From assembly GCA_036337945.1 (NCBI GenBank), contig JAYZDF010000025.1, forward strand, positions 1 to 35,978: 35,978 nucleotides of DNA, written 5' to 3'. This document shows positions 32,831-35,978 of this stretch, in pieces; the first letter of the stretch is position 1; each line of letters begins with the position of its first letter. The DNA is from JAYZDF01 sp036337945. GTDB taxonomy: Bacteria > Myxococcota > Kuafuiibacteriia > Kuafuiibacteriales > Kuafuiibacteriaceae. Made by a program: the position numbers and the translations under genes. The notes beneath the pieces are model-generated. The model saw nothing but the letters and a program-made list of their open reading frames with translations, was not told the DNA's origin and ran no database searches.

Positions 32831-35737
32831 CTAGTCTAGCCGCAAACCGCTCGGAAGAGCTTCTCCGAAAGCTGCGGCTGCATCATTTCGATCGACCTGG
32901 ATGACCTCCCTCAGAGGCTTCAATTCATCCTGCGCGACGCCCTTTTGGACAAGATAGGCCATGATTTCTAGTCGAACGCTTTCTTCGAGGTCGAATTGTC
33001 TGTCTCCTGTCATCCTACCAAGACTAATCAGACAGTCTTTGGGAGCTTCATGCCTGGATAGTTTAGGTAGGCTGAGTAGTTTTTCAATCCAGTTCGTTAC
33101 CGTACTAGGCTTTACGGTTGCTTCGCGTGGTCCATACAGAAGTCGGCGCGCTCCAATTCTACCGAGGCACCATAGGCCACTTCGTGGGGTTTTTTTTCTA
33201 GAAATAAGCTCAACTAGCGCCGAGCCCAATTGCGCTCGTGATTTCGCCCCAATCCGTTCTAGGGACGCAGCTGCTCGCCACATTTCTACTGCCATTTGAG
33301 AGTCACTCTTGGGTGGTCTCCGCTTTGCTCGTTTTGCGAGATTCGGGATGAGCATTGGGAAAAGTTCTGACGAGAGTTCCTGCTGATGGCCGCGTGAAAG
33401 GCCACAGGCGACGCGTCTCCACAATATCCACCAGTTCAGCTCACTTGGATCTTTGCTGGGAAAGTTAAGCCCGTCGCCATGAACTTTCCAGAGTTGACGA
33501 ACACGCCAGTCATCGAGTGGATAACCATCACCAGGTCTAAGACAGAACCCAGCAAGGTTGAGCCAACGTGCTTCGAGTTCAGGTGATATTTTCCTTCTTT
33601 CGGAAATCTCTATGAGATGTTCGCCCATTGGACGTAATGCCGCAAGCGGCCATTTGTCGCGCTTAAGACCCAACTCTTTTTCCAGATTTTTCATGATGCT
33701 GTCTGGGTCGGGGCGAGGTGGGGCGACAGCGTAGACTTCATTTATGTAAGCTATCCCGCGCTCAAGAGCATCACCTGCGAAATCACCTTCTTCTGGTGGA
33801 GCGCGTGTACCTGCACCTTCGAAAGGAACCGAAGGAGACGGTTTATTTGAATTTGCGCTTTTTTCTTCTGTGGTCGAGCTGCGAAGGTCAAATTCAAGTT
33901 GAAAGCGAGCGCCGCTCATCCTTGAGAAACACGATAGCTCTAATGTGCCTAGTTCTGTTCGTTTCGCCTGTATTCGTACCGGAATTGTAGTTCCTGCTTT
34001 TTGCTTGCCGAACTTTACAACTGTTTGAAGGGGAGGAAGTGACTCCAGCGTATTTCTATCAACGGTCAATACCTCTCCCACCGTGTTCTTTGTCGGAGCA
34101 TTAGAACTAAATAGAGGAAAGCTGACCGGCCGATTTGTAACAAGCTGAAATTCACGGTCCGAAACTTCTAATTGTTGTCCGTCTTGCATGCCCTTCGGAG
34201 CAACACACAGAACCTTAATTTGATCCGTCTCCTTAGAGCCGATTTCATCATCAAGCCCAACGAAAAATTCTCGGGGAGAACCACCGCCAATCCGAATTCC
34301 CCGTCCTTGTCGTACAAGTCCGAAATAGGCGGCTCCTTTGGATACTGCAAATTCTAAGGATTCAGTGCCTTGATCATATACCAGTGCTTTTGGGTCTTGC
34401 GCTTCTGGTTGACCACTTGAACGGAACCAATCCCCGAGTGTCGTTTGAATTCGTTCACGGACGGTCACGGGTTTCAGTGTCCCTCCATTGTACAAAATAG
34501 CGTCGACTCGTGCAAAAGAAGCGGATGGTTCTGCATGCTTGATAAGAAAACCAGCGAGATGCTTGGTTATAGCGGGCTCATGCGCAAAAGGGAGTCCATA
34601 TTCTGCGAAACCAGCTCGTTTTGTGGGAGTTGGTTCCGCGTCTACACCGGGCTGTAGGGGAGGGTAGTAGCCGTCTAGAATCGTCTTTTGTAGAAGGTCT
34701 CTGTGCATAACGGCTCTCATTGCTCCTCCAACGAGTTTTCTTCCTTTGCCTGCGAGCACGACGGGTATTTCATCGCGAGTAAGGTCTGTGAACAACGCCT
34801 CTTTGGCCAGTTTACATTCCAGTTTGAGCTGCGCCCAAGCCTCAGCGTCTAAGCGCTTCTTTCCTTGTGTCAGTTCTGGCTCAATGGCGTGAGCGAGAGC
34901 GAGGTCCATATTGTCACCACCCAGGAGAAGGTGGTCTCCAACAGCCGTGCGTTCGAACCCAAGTAGTCCGTCGTCACCTTTGGGTGCGGTGACTTGAATG
35001 AGTGTAAAGTCACTGGTTCCCCCGCCGACATCCGCGATAAGTATTTGTTCTCCGCCTGACAGCCCTGTAGTGGAGGTTGTCCCGCCGGTTCTGTCTACAA
35101 AGGAATAGAAGGCCGCCATCGGTTCTTCGATGAGTGTGACGTTCTGTAAGTTCGCTTTCTTCGCGGCTTCGAGAGTAAGTCTACGAGCGATTTCGTCGAA
35201 AGAAGCTGGAACTGTGATGACTACATCTTGTTCCTGCAAACGAAGAGTAACATCATCGTTCGCCATTTCGTGGTTCCAGGCTCGTGTGATGTGGAGAAGA
35301 ATTCGAGTCGCGGCATCAACGGGACTAATTTTACGGACGGAATCAGGTGCATGCCAGGGAAGGATATTGGCGTTGCGATTAACACCACCGTGACAAAGCC
35401 AGCTTTTTGAGGATTCGACGAGTCGAATAGATGTTTTTGCGCCAAGCTTTCGAGCCCCGTATCCTACGACTGGCTCAAGCGCTTTTTGCGCGACATCTTC
35501 GGTGGGCGAGTCTTGCCACGGGAGCCGTAGCTGTTGTTCGTTCAGCTCGACTTTAGAAGGCATGTACAGCATCGACGGTAGAAGCGTCCGCGGTTGGACA
35601 TCGCCTGGTCCAATGAGTTGTGGAATTTCGAAGATTTCTATTCTCGGACGGTCTGACGAGTTGGGAGTCTTTAGGTCAGCAAAGGCAACACAAGAATTCG
35701 ATGTGCCTAAATCAATCCCGACGACAAACCGTGCCAT
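32831..35737 (-). CDS. Large Hsp70-family protein with helical C-terminal extension
   Basis: 968 residues, far longer than DnaK (~640). The ATPase domain shows VGIDLGTSNSCVAFAD (phosphate 1), ITVPASFDEIARRLTLEAAKKA, IEEPMAAFYSF and the phosphate-2 loop LIADVGGGTSDFTLI. A beta-domain counterpart lies near residues 500-640 (TIPVRIQAKRTELGTLELSCFS). A further ~300 residues are helical with HEAT-like character. This fits the bacterial 'Hsp70 + extension' proteins (DUF3731-type) rather than DnaK, and no GrpE or DnaJ is adjacent. The gene follows a second Hsp70-like gene by 3 nt, so the two may work as a pair. Confidence 0.88.
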   Translation of the reverse strand: MARFVVGIDLGTSNSCVAFADLKTPNSSDRPRIEIFEIPQLIGPGDVQPRTLLPSMLYMPSKVELNEQQLRLPWQDSPTEDVAQKALEPVVGYGARKLGAKTSIRLVESSKSWLCHGGVNRNANILPWHAPDSVRKISPVDAATRILLHITRAWNHEMANDDVTLRLQEQDVVITVPASFDEIARRLTLEAAKKANLQNVTLIEEPMAAFYSFVDRTGGTTSTTGLSGGEQILIADVGGGTSDFTLIQVTAPKGDDGLLGFERTAVGDHLLLGGDNMDLALAHAIEPELTQGKKRLDAEAWAQLKLECKLAKEALFTDLTRDEIPVVLAGKGRKLVGGAMRAVMHRDLLQKTILDGYYPPLQPGVDAEPTPTKRAGFAEYGLPFAHEPAITKHLAGFLIKHAEPSASFARVDAILYNGGTLKPVTVRERIQTTLGDWFRSSGQPEAQDPKALVYDQGTESLEFAVSKGAAYFGLVRQGRGIRIGGGSPREFFVGLDDEIGSKETDQIKVLCVAPKGMQDGQQLEVSDREFQLVTNRPVSFPLFSSNAPTKNTVGEVLTVDRNTLESLPPLQTVVKFGKQKAGTTIPVRIQAKRTELGTLELSCFSRMSGARFQLEFDLRSSTTEEKSANSNKPSPSVPFEGAGTRAPPEEGDFAGDALERGIAYINEVYAVAPPRPDPDSIMKNLEKELGLKRDKWPLAALRPMGEHLIEISERRKISPELEARWLNLAGFCLRPGDGYPLDDWRVRQLWKVHGDGLNFPSKDPSELNWWILWRRVACGLSRGHQQELSSELFPMLIPNLAKRAKRRPPKSDSQMAVEMWRAAASLERIGAKSRAQLGSALVELISRKKTPRSGLWCLGRIGARRLLYGPREATVKPSTVTNWIEKLLSLPKLSRHEAPKDCLISLGRMTGDRQFDLEESVRLEIMAYLVQKGVAQDELKPLREVIQVDRNDAAAAFGEALPSGLRLD

Positions 35738-35740
35738 TGA

Positions 35741-35978
35741 TTATTCTTCTCCTGTTTCTCTGACGCTGAATTCAAGCCGCCATCGCTTTTCACTTGTTGG
35801 ATTTACAGCCCAGATTTCAACAGTACCAATTTCGGTTACGTGAACCTCTAATCGAACGGGCACAATACTTCCCGCTTCAAGATCGTCTGCAGATAAAGTC
35901 ATTCGGATGGGAGAACCTTCGGTCAAATGGTCAGGCCAGGTGTAAGAGTCGAGCATGGTGCCGATAACGTCCTCTTTT
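35741..35978 (-). CDS. C-terminal part of a second Hsp70-family protein (cut by window end)
   Basis: The frame is open to the window edge and only the last ~78 residues are visible. The segment SIVPVRLEVHVTEIGTVEIWAV...WRLEFSV parallels the substrate-domain stretch TIPVRIQAKRTELGTLELSCFS...FQLEFDL of the large Hsp70 just downstream, so it is very likely the end of another Hsp70-family gene. An internal ATG at 35956 is not a real start. The two genes are 3 nt apart. Confidence 0.75.
   Translation of the reverse strand, partial: KEDVIGTMLDSYTWPDHLTEGSPIRMTLSADDLEAGSIVPVRLEVHVTEIGTVEIWAVNPTSEKRWRLEFSVRETGEE

Overview
The window looks like chromosomal DNA of a Gram-negative bacterium with many surface lipoproteins, probably a Myxococcota/'Deltaproteobacteria'-type organism (for example Bradymonadia-like). 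This is inference. It rests on a eukaryote-like Ser/Thr kinase with an HRDLSPDN loop and a C-terminal membrane anchor, kelch and MORN-type repeat lipoproteins, a type III export gate, and a fadE5/htdX/fabG4/fadA2-like operon. Base composition looks close to 50% GC by eye. Genes are dense, often with 2-4 nt spacing or ATGA overlaps, and there are several tail-to-tail pairs with almost no space for terminators.

Layout. (1) 1-5440: an iron block. A sterol-desaturase-family di-iron membrane enzyme (+) faces a minus-strand operon of a small Cys-rich protein, an imelysin, a di-heme DUF1111 lipoprotein and a second imelysin. Fur-box-like 19-mers lie at both outer ends. (2) 5643-11825: a type III secretion island. 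Four secreted/translocon-like proteins run leftward. Facing them are an unknown protein, a SycD-like TPR chaperone and the export gate SctV. The divergent control region carries helically phased CGGAC motifs. No other T3SS core gene (ATPase, SctRSTU, rings) is present here. (3) 11822-17724: HSL-type esterase, rhomboid protease, Ser/Thr kinase plus PDZ protein, YqeY, an unknown serine-rich protein and two possible micro-ORFs. (4) 17853-23981: exported or lipoprotein genes of unknown role, a PD-(D/E)XK nuclease with Fe-S-type cysteines, a MORN-repeat lipoprotein, and an exported protein made of six 16-residue two-cysteine repeats. (5) 23985-24665: a small methyltransferase. (6) 24842-31064: a TetR-controlled fatty-acid operon in the same order as the mycobacterial fadE5/htdX/fabG4/fadA2 set. 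(7) 31166-31522: an AdoMet decarboxylase homologue that lacks the serine needed to form the pyruvoyl cofactor. (8) 31562-31734: tRNA-Asp(GUC) with its own promoter and terminator. (9) 31793-35978: a ZNT9-type cation transporter and two tandem Hsp70-family genes, the upstream one cut by the window end.

Most worth following up: the T3SS translocon/SctV mini-island with its phased operator, the cofactor-less AdoMetDC homologue, the Cys-repeat protein, and the two-sided Fur-controlled imelysin/DUF1111 cluster.
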